Shown here: positions 8,651 to 18,300 of the stretch, in pieces
Layout: each line of letters starts with the position of its first letter
Position numbering within the stretch: the first letter of the stretch is position 1
Source: Xanthomonas sp. Leaf131
GTDB taxonomy: Bacteria > Pseudomonadota > Gammaproteobacteria > Xanthomonadales > Xanthomonadaceae
DNA: 64,000 bases
Assembly (NCBI RefSeq): GCF_001423495.1
Contig: NZ_LMOG01000017.1
Location: 186,001 to 250,000, forward strand
Reading direction: 5' to 3'
Made by a program: the position numbers and the translations under genes
Notes under the pieces: generated by a model
Told to the model about the DNA's origin: nothing
Databases searched by the model: none
What the model saw: only the letters and a program-made list of their open reading frames with translations

Positions 8651-8734
8651 GGGGATTGGGGATTGGGGATTGGGGATTGGGGATTGGGGATTGGGGATTG
8701 GGAATCGGGAATCGGGAATCGGGAATCGGGAATC
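8651..8734. repeat. Heptanucleotide tandem repeat, 7 x GGGGATT + 5 x GGGAATC
   Basis: Twelve uninterrupted 7-bp units: seven GGGGATT (8651-8699) followed by five GGGAATC (8700-8734). The array begins 5 nt upstream of the thioesterase start codon (minus strand) and ends 65 nt from the stop of the phospholipase D gene. Perfect short units of this kind usually vary in copy number by slippage. Confidence 0.97.
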
Positions 8735-8799
8735 GCAGCAGCATCGTGGAGCCGGGGGCTGCGTTTCAACTGTGCGCTGACGTTACCGACTCAAACCGA

Positions 8800-10833
8800 T
8801 TACAGAATCGGCACCAGGCCGGCGCCGAAGGCAGTCAGCATCCGCACCAGCAACCACTTCGGGCCGACATTGACCTCGGGAAAGTCGCCGACCGCCACAT
8901 AGCACTGCCGGAACTGCGGGTCCTGACGCTTGAGCGGGAACGGGCAACCCGGCCCGGGCTGGAACTCGTAATTGGTGGCATAGCGCCAGGGCCAGAAATC
9001 CAGCACCGGCAAGGCTTCGGACACCTTGCCCACACTGTAGTTCAAGCCGCTGAGCACCGGCGGTTTTTCGCGCGAGGCCACGGTCCAGGCGTTTTCCGGG
9101 GCGATATCGCGCTCGATGCTGGCGGCCAGCGCCTGCGCAAAGCGCGCATCGTCGATCACCACCGCCGCTTCGGTGTTGTAGTTCTCGCTGCGCGGGTCGA
9201 AGTTGTGCGTGCCGATCACGCCGATACGCCGGTCCACCACCAACGACTTGGCATGCAGGCCCATGCGCGCGCCGGCGCGGGTGACCGGCAGCGGCTTGTT
9301 GACCGCACGCGTGCCGAGAAACGAGGGCCGCGTTTCGGTACGCAGCACACGCCGATCGACCTCGCTGCCGCCGGGTGCACGACCCGCGCCACCGCCGCTG
9401 CCGCGAAGGGCACTCCCTGCTGTTCCACTGCCGCTGTTGCCATTGCTGCCCCCGCTGCCACGCACCGCATTGCCGGCGGCACTGCCGCTGATCACGCGAT
9501 TGACACGGCTGTCGCCCTCGGCCGGCTCGGCGGCCTCCGGGTTGAGCGGGTCGGGCACCAGATTGGCGTAATCCACCGGTGCATCCAGCGGAAACGGCTT
9601 GAATTCGTAAACGTTGAAGCCCAGCTCGCGCAGATTGCGGCGTTTGAACTTGTACGACAGCGCATACACGATCGGATTGTCGGTGGCCGCCAGGCTATTG
9701 CTCGAGACCACGATGCGCGGCGGCTGCGGGCGCTTGCGCAGTGCGCGGAAGATCTCCTGCGCTTCATCGGACAACACCAGATACGGCGTCTGCAGCAACA
9801 CTTCCTGCTGCGCGCCGGCGATCAGGCCGTCCAGCTCGGGCGCGGTAGACACCGCCTTGGCGGCATGTTCCTTGCGGTGTTTCTGCGGCAGATCGGCCAC
9901 GTACAACACCCGCTGCACCGGCATGGCCGGGGTCACGAACACATCGCGGATGAACTGTGGGTCGCGCGCTTCACGGTCCACGCGTGCCACCCGATCCGGG
10001 CGGCGAAACTCGGCCGGCGGCATCGCCGGTGCGCCCTGCTCCAGCAACAGGCGGCCGACATCGTTCAGGCGCTCGGCCGGCACGCTGCGCTGCGCGCGCC
10101 AGAACGCATCGAAATTCACCGCCATCGCACGCACTTCCGGGCCGGCCAGAATCACGTCGCGGTCGCGGAAGTTGTATTCGCTGTCCCAGTCGAAATAGTC
10201 GTCCTGGTAGTTGCGGCCACCGACCACGCCGAGCACATCGTCCACCACCAGCAGCTTGTTGTGCATGCGCTGGTTGAAACGGCGAAAACAGCACACCACG
10301 CTGCCGGCGTAGTCGAAGTAATTGAGTTTGACCTTGCCGAAGGTGGGGTTGTAGATGCGCAGCTGCAGGTTTTCGTGGGTGCTGGACAGCGCGCCGAGGA
10401 TCTGCAGATCGGCGATCGCCGAGAGCTGGTCGATCAGAATGCGCACCTTGACCCCGCGCTGCGCCGCGTCCATCAGCGCATCCAGCACCATGCGTGCGCT
10501 GTCGTCCTTGTCGAAAATATAGGTCTGCAGATCGATGCTGCGGGTGGCGCTGCGGATCAGATTCAAGCGCGCAACCAACGAGGCTTCGCCATGATCGACA
10601 ATGGTGGCGTAATGCCGGGGCGCGGCCGGGGTGGAGGCCGTGATCGCCTCGCCGCCCAGCGCGCGTAACGGCGAGGGCAGCGCGCAACGATTGGCCTGGT
10701 CGCAGCTCACCACCGTGCTGCGCGCGGCAGCGGCCACGCCTGCGGCGCGGTTGCGTTCGATTTGCGACAGGCCGGCGCATCCGGTGCCGAGCAACAGCGT
10801 TGCCAGCACAAGGATCCTCAACAGGTAGTTCAC
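8800..10833 (-). CDS. Phospholipase D / cardiolipin-synthase-like protein with two HKD motifs
   Basis: A 677-residue PLD-superfamily enzyme. HKD motif 1 is HNKLLVVDD (about 191-199) and motif 2 [10 protein letters not shown] (about 527-536), each followed by a G-x-x-N/H-N segment. The N-terminus [20 protein letters not shown] is a hydrophobic signal ending in Cys, an approximate lipobox, so an envelope location is likely. Between the two halves lies a Gly/Ser/Asn-rich stretch at about 424-494, not typical of the family. The GTG at 10833 was chosen because it overlaps the YceI stop (GTGA) and starts the signal peptide. It may make cardiolipin or cleave phospholipids; it is last in a ParA-SixA-YceI-PLD operon. 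Confidence 0.9.
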   Translation of the reverse strand: MNYLLRILVLATLLLGTGCAGLSQIERNRAAGVAAAARSTVVSCDQANRCALPSPLRALGGEAITASTPAAPRHYATIVDHGEASLVARLNLIRSATRSIDLQTYIFDKDDSARMVLDALMDAAQRGVKVRILIDQLSAIADLQILGALSSTHENLQLRIYNPTFGKVKLNYFDYAGSVVCCFRRFNQRMHNKLLVVDDVLGVVGGRNYQDDYFDWDSEYNFRDRDVILAGPEVRAMAVNFDAFWRAQRSVPAERLNDVGRLLLEQGAPAMPPAEFRRPDRVARVDREARDPQFIRDVFVTPAMPVQRVLYVADLPQKHRKEHAAKAVSTAPELDGLIAGAQQEVLLQTPYLVLSDEAQEIFRALRKRPQPPRIVVSSNSLAATDNPIVYALSYKFKRRNLRELGFNVYEFKPFPLDAPVDYANLVPDPLNPEAAEPAEGDSRVNRVISGSAAGNAVRGSGGSNGNSGSGTAGSALRGSGGGAGRAPGGSEVDRRVLRTETRPSFLGTRAVNKPLPVTRAGARMGLHAKSLVVDRRIGVIGTHNFDPRSENYNTEAAVVIDDARFAQALAASIERDIAPENAWTVASREKPPVLSGLNYSVGKVSEALPVLDFWPWRYATNYEFQPGPGCPFPLKRQDPQFRQCYVAVGDFPEVNVGPKWLLVRMLTAFGAGLVPIL

Positions 10834-11402
10834 GGGCGCTGCGCCTCCTGCAGCCGCCCACGCAGAATGAAGGTCACCCTGTCGCCCAGGGCCATCTGCC
10901 ACGCATTCATTCCGTAACGTCCACGCAGGACCGTACCTCGACTGATCACATCGCAATCATAGCCCGGCCGCGCGCATTCAGCTGGCACCACATGCAGGGT
11001 CTCGATGTGGGTGATTCCGCGAATGGTCAGGTTGCCGGTGATGTCACCGCCCTTCTTCACCACCTCCTCGGTGTAGGGAAGCGACTCAAATTCCACCACC
11101 GGGTACTGCGCCACATCGAAGAAATCCTCGCCACGCATCCACGCGGTGTAACGGTCCTTGCCGGGAATTTCCACCTGCGTGGCGTCCAGACGAAAGCGCA
11201 CCTGTTGCCGTTTGTCGGGCAACTCCACCAGTTCACCGCGAAAACGCGGAAAGAACCCCTCGATCTTCATGCCGAAGCGCGTTCTGATCTCGAATCCGAA
11301 GCGCGATTGCACCGGGTCGATGGAATGCACTTTCTGCTGCGCCATACAAGGCAGAGCGACCCAGAGCGCGAGCCAGGCAACCCAGCGCAGCGACGGTGGC
11401 AC
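10830..11402 (-). CDS. YceI-family periplasmic lipid-binding-like protein
   Basis: A 190-residue secreted protein. Residues 1-21 form a signal peptide (hydrophobic WVAWLALWVALPCMAQ). The mature part begins QQKVHSIDPVQSRFGFEI, the usual YceI opening, and runs through a lipocalin-like beta-barrel (GEDFFDVAQYPVVEFES, GNLTIRGITH). YceI proteins bind polyprenoid or similar lipids in the periplasm. The start is GTG at 11402, 3 nt after the sixA stop; its own stop overlaps the GTG of the phospholipase gene. Two Cys near residues 159 and 166 could form a disulfide. Confidence 0.88.
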   Translation of the reverse strand: MPPSLRWVAWLALWVALPCMAQQKVHSIDPVQSRFGFEIRTRFGMKIEGFFPRFRGELVELPDKRQQVRFRLDATQVEIPGKDRYTAWMRGEDFFDVAQYPVVEFESLPYTEEVVKKGGDITGNLTIRGITHIETLHVVPAECARPGYDCDVISRGTVLRGRYGMNAWQMALGDRVTFILRGRLQEAQRP

Positions 11403-11405
11403 GGA

Positions 11406-11882
11406 TCAAGGCCACCAGAAGGCGGTCAGGCGGGCGATGCCTGGTTCGATGGCCGCATCCAGCGGCAGTGCCAGCAAGGCGATCGAGGCGGTCGGCATGC
11501 CGCGGTAATCGCCGGTCTGGCCGCTGTGCATCAACGCGGCCAGCCGCTCCAGACCCGGGTTGTGGCCGACCAGCAGCAAACGCTCGGCCTCGCGGTGTTC
11601 GTCCACCAGACTGGCCAGCGTGCCCGGGGTGGCGTCGTAGATGCGCTCGTCCAGGCGTTGTTCGATATAGCCGGTGAGCTCCAGCACCGCTTCCAGCGTC
11701 TCGCGGGCGCGCCGGGCCGGCGAACACAGCACGCGGTCCGGCACCAGAAGCTGCTCGCGCAGCCAGCGACCGGCCGACTCCGCCTCGGCAATGCCGTGCG
11801 GGGACAACGGGCGGTCCAGATCGGCCTGGCCGGTATCGGCCGGTTCGGCATGAGCGTGTCGCAACAAGATCAATTCGCGCAT
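11406..11882 (-). CDS. sixA: SixA-type phosphohistidine phosphatase
   Basis: A 158-residue histidine-phosphatase-family protein. The catalytic opening is MRELILLRHAHAE (His9; RHA replaces RHG as in SixA) and the second histidine is in LLLVGHNPGLE (His107). SPARRARETLE is the usual substrate-binding segment. SixA removes phosphate from histidine of phosphotransfer proteins (ArcB or the nitrogen PTS in E. coli); the partner here is unknown. The start at 11882 gives the standard N-terminus, and the gene follows the ParA stop by 16 nt, so it belongs to the ParA-SixA-YceI-PLD operon. Confidence 0.92.
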   Translation of the reverse strand: MRELILLRHAHAEPADTGQADLDRPLSPHGIAEAESAGRWLREQLLVPDRVLCSPARRARETLEAVLELTGYIEQRLDERIYDATPGTLASLVDEHREAERLLLVGHNPGLERLAALMHSGQTGDYRGMPTASIALLALPLDAAIEPGIARLTAFWWP

Positions 11883-11898
11883 AGAGAGTTGTCCGGTT

Positions 11899-12531
11899 CT
11901 AGGATTTCTTGAGCCACTTGAACAGCGGCTCCCAGTCCTGCTGATGGTCGCGCACCTGCGCCGAGCGGTAGTCGAACAGGCTGCGCCCCAACCCGGCCAT
12001 GACCACATAGGCCTGGGTGTCGCGCAGCTGGGCCACCAGTGGATACGGCCAGGTACCGATCATGTCGGCGGCCTGTTGCGAGGTCTGGGTCCAGGGACGG
12101 GCGCGGTTGAGCACCAGGCCCACCGGCAATTTGCGCTGGTGCACACGTGGCACCTTGGCCAGCGTGTTGAGAAAACCCACCACCGCTTCGATATCCAGCG
12201 CCGAGGACAGCACCGGCACCACGATGGCATCGACGTGGTCCAGAAATCCGCTCAGATCATCGGCCATCGCGCCGGCCGGGGCGTCGATGATCAGCTGGTC
12301 GGTGCCGTCGGGCACGGCAGCCTGCCAGTTGCGGCGACGGGTGGCGTCGATCGGCAGCACCGCACTTTCCAGACTGGCGCGACGCTGCGCCCAGCGCGTG
12401 GACGAGCCTTGCGGATCGGCATCTGCCAGCACGGTGCGCTGGCCCTGCAAGGCCGCGTGTGCGGCCAGGTTCGTGGCGATCGTGGTCTTGCCTACACCGC
12501 CTTTGGAGGCGGCCACCAGGACTGTCTTCAT
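11899..12531 (-). CDS. ParA/MinD-family ATPase
   Basis: A 210-residue P-loop ATPase with the deviant Walker A KGGVGKTT (residues 10-17), a Walker A' [11 protein letters not shown] and Walker B LIIDAPAG. Such proteins position plasmids, chromosomes or protein complexes by ATP-driven surface binding. No ParB gene or parS-like cluster is nearby, and its neighbours are envelope/lipid genes, so it is likely an orphan ParA (compare ParC, PpfA and similar cargo-positioning ATPases) rather than a partition protein. It is first in the ParA-SixA-YceI-PLD operon. Start at 12531, [16 protein letters not shown]. Confidence 0.92.
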   Translation of the reverse strand: MKTVLVAASKGGVGKTTIATNLAAHAALQGQRTVLADADPQGSSTRWAQRRASLESAVLPIDATRRRNWQAAVPDGTDQLIIDAPAGAMADDLSGFLDHVDAIVVPVLSSALDIEAVVGFLNTLAKVPRVHQRKLPVGLVLNRARPWTQTSQQAADMIGTWPYPLVAQLRDTQAYVVMAGLGRSLFDYRSAQVRDHQQDWEPLFKWLKKS

Positions 12532-12886
12532 GCACGCCTCGCTTCCGGGAGCAAGCCGGCAGCGTACACCGCGACAAGGTGAGGAAGTAGTCGAAAGGTG
12601 TTAAGCGCAATTGACAGACAGCTGCGCGACCGGCCGGCAGGCTTGGGCGATGCGTAGAAATCCTCCAGACCCGCGTGCCTCTACCGCGTTGCAGCTCGAC
12701 GACCACACCTGCGTCACGGCCACGCGCACTGTTGTCAGTTGCGCTGCATTGCATGCCGGTTGCTGTCATCGCAGTGCAGCATTGCCGCTGCGATGCGCCG
12801 ACACCGTGTGTGCATCTTGCATGTGCGATGCGGCCTTGGCATCGATGCGCCGGCACCGCTCCGACAGCACAAGTACACGTCGCGCA
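12532..12886. other. Non-coding gap upstream of the ParA gene
   Basis: No convincing gene in 355 nt. It must hold the promoter of the ParA operon and the 3' end of the AEC transporter transcript. A hairpin can form from CATCGCAG (12767-12774) and CTGCGATG (12788-12795), 8 bp with a 13-nt loop and no T-run; its role is unclear. Confidence 0.5.
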
Positions 12887-13804
12887 TTACGCCACCAGAC
12901 CGGCCAACAGCCAGGCCCACGCGGGCAAGGTCAGCAGTGACAGCAGGATGCTGTAGCCGACCATCGCTGCGGCCAGGCGCGGTGCCAGCCGATGCGAGAT
13001 GGCCAGCGCGGCGGCGGTGATCATGGTGGGCATCGCCGATTCGAGGACGTTGGTCTGCAGCATCGCGCCGTGCAAGCCGAGCGCCCAGGACAGCGGCAGC
13101 GCCAGGATCGGCATCAGCGTCAGTTTGAACACCAGGCCGACCGCCAAGGGTTTGAGCTCGTCTGCGGGCAGGCGCAACTGCAGCGAAAATCCCACTGCCA
13201 GCATCACCAGCGGCAGCATCGCATCGGCCAGGCTTTTCAGTCCCGCGCCAATCCAGGTCGGCGGTTGCTCCGGCATCAGCGTCAGTGCGAACAGCAGCGC
13301 CCACAGCGGCGGAAAACGCAGCAAACGCAGCAGTATCATCCGCGCGGTAGGCGGGGTGTCGCCGCTGTAGCGCGCCAGTACGTACAGCCCGAAGGTGGAC
13401 AGCAGCACGAAGGTGCCGAACTGGTCGTAGACCACCGCATACGGCAGCGCGTGATCGCCGATCAACGCGCGCACCATCGGAAAGCCGATGAAGCTGGAAT
13501 TGGTAAAGACCACGCACATCAGCAGCGCGGCATACTCCTCGCGCTTGAACCGGAACAGGCGGCTGCAGCCCCACAGCAGCGGCACGATGATCGCGGTCAG
13601 CACCCACGGCGTGGCGATCACTCCACCCAGCGAGGCATCCAGGTGCAGGCGCGGCACATAGGTCAGCACCGAGGCCGGCAGGCAGATGTACAACACGATG
13701 CGATTGAGCACGTCGGCGCTGTTGTCCGGCAGCACCCGCAAACGGGCGAACAGCAGACCCAGCCCCAACATCGCCAGAATCAACGCAAATGCATCCACCG
13801 CCAT
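12887..13804 (-). CDS. AEC-family transporter (auxin-efflux-carrier/malonate permease type)
   Basis: A 305-residue inner-membrane carrier with about ten hydrophobic segments in two inverted halves. The family pattern is visible at RIVLYICLPASVLTY, CVVFTNSSFIGFPMVRAL (conserved N-x-x-F-x-G-x-P) and AMLPLVMLAVGFSL. Members include plant PIN proteins, malonate permease MdcF and many uncharacterised bacterial carriers, so the substrate is open. The ATG at 13804 (MAVDAFALILAMLGLGLLF) starts the first helix; the longer frame upstream has no membrane character. No clear Shine-Dalgarno. No functional partner is adjacent. Confidence 0.88.
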   Translation of the reverse strand: MAVDAFALILAMLGLGLLFARLRVLPDNSADVLNRIVLYICLPASVLTYVPRLHLDASLGGVIATPWVLTAIIVPLLWGCSRLFRFKREEYAALLMCVVFTNSSFIGFPMVRALIGDHALPYAVVYDQFGTFVLLSTFGLYVLARYSGDTPPTARMILLRLLRFPPLWALLFALTLMPEQPPTWIGAGLKSLADAMLPLVMLAVGFSLQLRLPADELKPLAVGLVFKLTLMPILALPLSWALGLHGAMLQTNVLESAMPTMITAAALAISHRLAPRLAAAMVGYSILLSLLTLPAWAWLLAGLVA

Positions 13805-14085
13805 GGCGTGATTGTGTCCGTTGGAAAGCGATGCACAGGATCGCATAGCAAGCAGTAAGGGCATCGGCGGATGGCTGGCTTGGCATCGCATTAACCCGAA
13901 GCAGCGAGACTTCCATCGTTTGCCTATCCGAAACCAGTGTGTCGAGTGTGCGGTGTCCTCGCCGCACCAGAGAGTTGGCTGGTGACGTCATTGAAGAACG
14001 AAGACACTGCAGCAGACAGTTGATGGTTACTCGGAAGCTTAGATCAAGAACCGAGTCAGTCGAGTGCGCGGTGCCCTCACCGCTC

Positions 14086-14152
14086 GCGGGACACGCCGTG
14101 AATCCGTCCCTGGAGGCTCGGTGGCGGCATCCATGCCGCCACACGGTCCCGC
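14086..14152. repeat. Dispersed repeat copy A, inverted relative to copy B
   Basis: Starts GCGGGACACG and ends CGGTCCCGC, with the central palindrome GGCGGCATCCATGCCGCC. The reverse complement of 14248-14313 aligns to it along most of its length, including GCGGGACACG, CGTCCCTG, GCATCCATGCCGC and GGTCCCGC. Confidence 0.75.
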
Positions 14153-14227
14153 AATCGGCGAGGACACCGCACCAGACAGTTTCCTGACTGCTTTGTTGAA
14201 AGCCATACACACCGACCATCTCCCCTG

Positions 14228-14334
14228 GTCCTTGCCCGCCTACCGTCGCGGGACCTTACGCGGCATGGATGCCGCGTAAGAGCTTACAGGGACGTACTTG
14301 CAGCGTGTCCCGCGATGGTGGGCGGGCAAGGGCC
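14228..14334. repeat. Dispersed repeat copy B, long imperfect hairpin
   Basis: The outer arms CCTTGCCCGCC (14230-14240) and GGCGGGCAAGG (14321-14331) are perfect inverted repeats. Inside them GCGGGAC and GTCCCGC pair, and CGCGGCATGGATGCCGCG is a further palindrome. The core is an inverted copy of 14086-14152. Confidence 0.75.
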
Positions 14335-14565
14335 CTGCATCCGCCCCGCAACTGATCTCTCCACCTTCGGCCCATGCTCGCATGGGTCTAGGTTTTCAAA
14401 TCCTGGCGGTTAGCTTGATCGCTCAACGCCCGGCGCGGCGAGTGTGCAGTGCCTCGCCGCACCAGCGTGTTGATAGGCGGCTGGATAAAAAGCCTGCCTA
14501 TCGCGCAGATTCGGCTAATGCAGGGCATCGCGCTGCGGTGGTTAACTGCAGCGCGATGCCAAGAC

Positions 14566-15204
14566 TTACGGAAACGCCGGCGGGTTTGCCTGCCAGGCGG
14601 CGAAGACTTCGGCCAGGCTGGCACGCTCTGCTTCGCGCCACTCCGGCAACAGGCTGGCGTAGTTGGCGGTGCTGCTCCAGCGATCGGGCCAGGTGCGCAC
14701 CGCGGCGGCGTACCACTCCACCGCCTCTTGCTTGCGCCCGGCGCGCCACAGCCCGAGCGCTGCGGTGGTGGGCAGCCATTGCGGCGTGGCCGGGCGGCCG
14801 TTAGCCAGATTGGCCCAGTGCTGCAAGGCCTTGTCGGCCTGGTCGGCGCGCAACAGATCCCAGCCGTAGTTCCAGGTGATGGCACGGTATTGCTGGCTAC
14901 CATTGGAAACCAACCCCAACGCGCCCTGGTAGAGCTCGTCGCCCAACTGGGTGCGCCCACCGGCATACGCCAGCGAGGCCAGCTGTGCGCGTGGCTCGGC
15001 CGCGCGGGCATCACGCTGCACCATCGCCGCCAAGCGGTCGACCACGGCGTCGCCCTGCCCCTGTACCGCGACCACGGCCTTGGTGGTGCCGCGGTCTTCG
15101 TCGAAATAGAACTCCTTGGGCTTGGGCAGGCTCTGCGCCTGCGCCATCGACCACACGCCCCCGAGCAAGGCCAACATCGCGGCCCATGCGTATTTCCTTT
15201 TCAC
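14566..15204 (-). CDS. Secreted tetratricopeptide-repeat protein, unknown function
   Basis: A 212-residue protein starting at GTG 15204 with a clear signal peptide (KRKYAWAAMLALLGGVWSMAQAQ, cleavage expected after AQA) and an AGGGG about 10 nt upstream. The mature part has helical TPR-like pairs (AAEPRAQLASLAYAGGRTQL, QYRAITWNYGWDLLRADQAD, AALGLWRAGRKQEAVEWYAA). Probably a periplasmic scaffold; no enzymatic motif was seen. It is divergent from the indolepyruvate oxidoreductase gene with a 195-nt gap. Confidence 0.75.
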   Translation of the reverse strand: MKRKYAWAAMLALLGGVWSMAQAQSLPKPKEFYFDEDRGTTKAVVAVQGQGDAVVDRLAAMVQRDARAAEPRAQLASLAYAGGRTQLGDELYQGALGLVSNGSQQYRAITWNYGWDLLRADQADKALQHWANLANGRPATPQWLPTTAALGLWRAGRKQEAVEWYAAAVRTWPDRWSSTANYASLLPEWREAERASLAEVFAAWQANPPAFP

Positions 15205-15399
15205 TGGCTTTATCCCCTGACAGCAAACGACCCTTCCCGTTCACATCCTAACCGCAGCGCGGCGGCTGTGCATCCGCATGCGCCACGGGCGCGTGAAGAG
15301 CGACTGTTACACTTCGGATCGCCGTTTTGGAATCCGTCGAGCGGGTCATGCAGTTCAGATGACACGTTTCGGGTCCCAGCCACCCTTTCCGGGCAAGCC

Positions 15400-18300
15400 A
15401 TGACCAGTACTGCAGCACTTTCTTCCCCCGACTCTGCCAACACGCCGGAGCTCGGCCAGGTCGATACGGACTACACGCTGGAACACAAGTACACGCGCGC
15501 CGATGGCCGCATCTACTTGTCCGGAGTGCAGGCGTTGGTGCGGCTGCCACTGATGCAACGCCTGCGCGACAGCGCTGACGGCCTGGAGACCGCCGGCTTT
15601 ATCAGCGGCTACCGCGGCAGTCCGCTGGGTGGGCTGGATCTGGAGTTGTGGCGCGCACGCAAGCATCTGAACGCGGCCAAGGTGACCTTCACCCCCGGCC
15701 TCAACGAAGACCTGGCCGCCACCATGGTCTGGGGCACGCAGCAGACCAACCTGTTCCCCGGCGCCACCGTGCAGGGCGTGTACGGCATGTGGTACGGCAA
15801 GGGCCCGGGCGTGGACCGCAGCGGCGATGTGTTCAAGCACGGCAACGCCGCCGGAACTTCGCCATATGGCGGCGTGCTGGCATTGGCCGCCGACGACCAT
15901 GCCTGCCGCAGCTCGACCCTGCCGCATGGTTCGGAAGAAGAATTCGTCAGCGCGATGATGCCGATCCTCAACCCGGCCGGGGTGCAGGACATCCTCGACA
16001 TGGGCCTGCTCGGCTGGGCGATGAGCCGCTATACCGGGCGCTGGATCGGCTTCAAGACCATTGCCGAGACGGTGGAATCGTCCGCGTCGGTGGATGTGGA
16101 TCCGTTCGCACGCACCATCGTGCTGCCGGAAGACTTTGCGCTGCCGCCGGGCGGCTTGAGCATCCGTTGGCCGGACCCGCCGGTGGATCAGGAAATGCGC
16201 CTGCATCGCTATGCGATCGCCGCCGCGCAGGCATTTGCGCGCGCCAACCGGATCGACAAGGTGGTGCTGGATTCGCCGCACGCACGGCTGGGCATCGTCA
16301 CCACCGGCAAGAGCTATCTCGATGTGCTGCAGGCGCTGGAATACCTCGGCCTGGATGCACAGGCCTGCGCGCAGATCGGTATTCGCGTGTACAAGGTCGG
16401 CATGACCTGGCCGCTGGAGCCGGTGGGCATCAGCGCGTTTGCGCGCGGGCTCGAAGACATTCTGGTGGTGGAAGAGAAGAAAGCCTTCATCGAGCGGCAG
16501 ATGAAGGAACTGTTCTACAACTGGCCGGCCAGCGCCGGTGCGCGGCCCAGCATCGTCGGCAAGTACGACGAGCACGGCGCGTGGATCCTGCCCTCCACCG
16601 GCGAGCTGACCCCGGCCACGATCGCGGCAGTGATCGGCAAGCGCATCCAGCGGTTTGCGCTTCCATCCAGCGCCATGACCGACTCGATCGAACAGCGGCT
16701 GCGCTGGATGGACAGCAAGGAAGCCGAAATGGCCTTGCCGCGCGCGCTGTTTCCGCGCGTGCCGCATTACTGCTCCGGCTGCCCGCACAACACCTCCACG
16801 GCGGTGCCGGAAGGCTCGCGTGCGCTGGGCGGCATCGGTTGCCATTACATGGTGACCTGGATGAATCGCTCTACCGACACCTTCACCCATATGGGCGGCG
16901 AAGGCGTGACCTGGTCGGGGCAGGCGCCGTTCACCGACACCCCGCATGTGTTCCAGAACCTGGGCGATGGCACCTATTTCCACAGTGGCTCGCTGGCGAT
17001 TCGGCAGTCGGTCGCCACCGGCGTCAATATCACTTACAAGATCCTCTACAACGATGCGGTGGCAATGACCGGCGGCCAGCCAGTGGACGGCACGCTCACC
17101 GTGCCCGACATCGCGCATCAGCTGCGTGCCGAAGGCATCCACGCCATCGTGGTGGTGAGCGACGAGATCGGCAAATGGACGCGGCGGCGCGAGCGTTTTC
17201 CTGCCGATGTGACGTTTCACGATCGCAGCGAACTGGAGACGGTGCAGCAACATTTGCGCACCCTCAAGGGCGTGTCGATCCTGATTTTCGATCAGACCTG
17301 CGCCACCGAAAAACGCCGCCGTCGCAAGCGCGGCAAGTTGGTGGATCCACCCAAGCGCGTGATGATCAACTCACTGGTCTGCGAAGGTTGCGGCGATTGC
17401 GGCGAAAAGAGCTTCTGCGTGTCGGTGCTGCCGAAGGAAACCGAATTCGGGCGCAAGCGGCAGATCGATCAATCCAATTGCAACAAGGATTATTCCTGCG
17501 TGTCGGGCTTTTGCCCGAGCTTTGTCACGGTGCATGGCGGCAAGCCGCGCAAGGGCAAACAACGCGATGCCACCGCGCTGTTCGACACGCTGCCCGCGCC
17601 GCCGCAACGCACCACGCTGGAGCAGCCCTGGAATATCCTAATCACCGGCGTCGGCGGCACCGGCGTGGTGACCATCGGCGCGTTGCTCGGCATGGCCGGG
17701 CATCTGGAAGGCAAGGGCGCCACCGTGCTGGACCAGACCGGTCTGGCGCAGAAGGGCGGCGCGGTGACCACGCATATCCGCATCGCACGCCAACCTGCCG
17801 ATATCCACGCGGTGCGTATCGCCGCCGGCGAAGCGGATCTGGTGCTGGGCTGCGACATGGTGGTGGTCAACGATTACTGGGCCTTGTCCAAGGTGCGCGA
17901 TGGCCGTACCCAGGTGGTGCTCAATACCTATGAAGCCATGCCGGGCAACTTCACCACCCAGCCGGATCTGCAGTTCCCCGCTGCCGAGATCATCGCCGGC
18001 GTGCGCACCGCATTGGGCGGCCAGGAGCCACTGTTGCTGGATGCCACGCAACTGGCGACCGCGCTGCTGGGCGATGCGATCGCCAGCAACCTGTTCGTGC
18101 TCGGCTATGCCTGGCAACACGGGCTGGTGCCGTTGTCGCATGCGGCGCTGATGCGTGCGATCGCGCTCAATGGCGCGGCGGTGGCGATGAATCAGCAGGC
18201 GTTTGCGTGGGGTCGCTTGGCGGCCGTCGATCTGCCGGCGGTGCGGCGTGCTGCGGGTTTGTCGAGCGTGGGCGAATCGGCCATCGCGCATGGCGATGCG

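Larger units (their letters stand above)
13805..14565. other. Repeat-rich non-coding island
   Basis: No gene was found in 761 nt. A degenerate unit beginning GAGTGTGC and containing CCTCGCCGCACCAG occurs at 13944-13970 and 14440-14465, a weaker copy at 14062-14083, and an inverted core CGGCGAGGACACCGCACCAG at 14156-14175. Two larger inverted elements (14086-14152 and 14228-14334) are listed separately. This pattern suggests relics of small mobile or REP-like elements rather than promoter sequence only. Confidence 0.6.

Noticed and set aside
8651..8734. Heptamer array considered as a CRISPR array
   Set aside because: Units are 7 bp with no spacers between them; it is a simple tandem repeat.
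8380..10668. 762-codon open frame opposite the phospholipase D gene
   Set aside because: Its composition (long runs of His, Gln, Arg, Ala) is that of an antisense shadow in GC-rich DNA; the other strand encodes two intact HKD motifs.
11899..12531. ParA considered as part of a plasmid or chromosome partition locus
   Set aside because: No ParB gene or parS-like sites nearby; the operon partners are SixA, YceI and phospholipase D.
13805..14565. Repeat island considered as an insertion sequence
   Set aside because: No transposase reading frame or clean terminal inverted repeats with target duplication were seen.
15355..17253. 632-codon open frame opposite the indolepyruvate oxidoreductase gene
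   Set aside because: No recognisable domain; the plus strand carries a complete, motif-rich enzyme.
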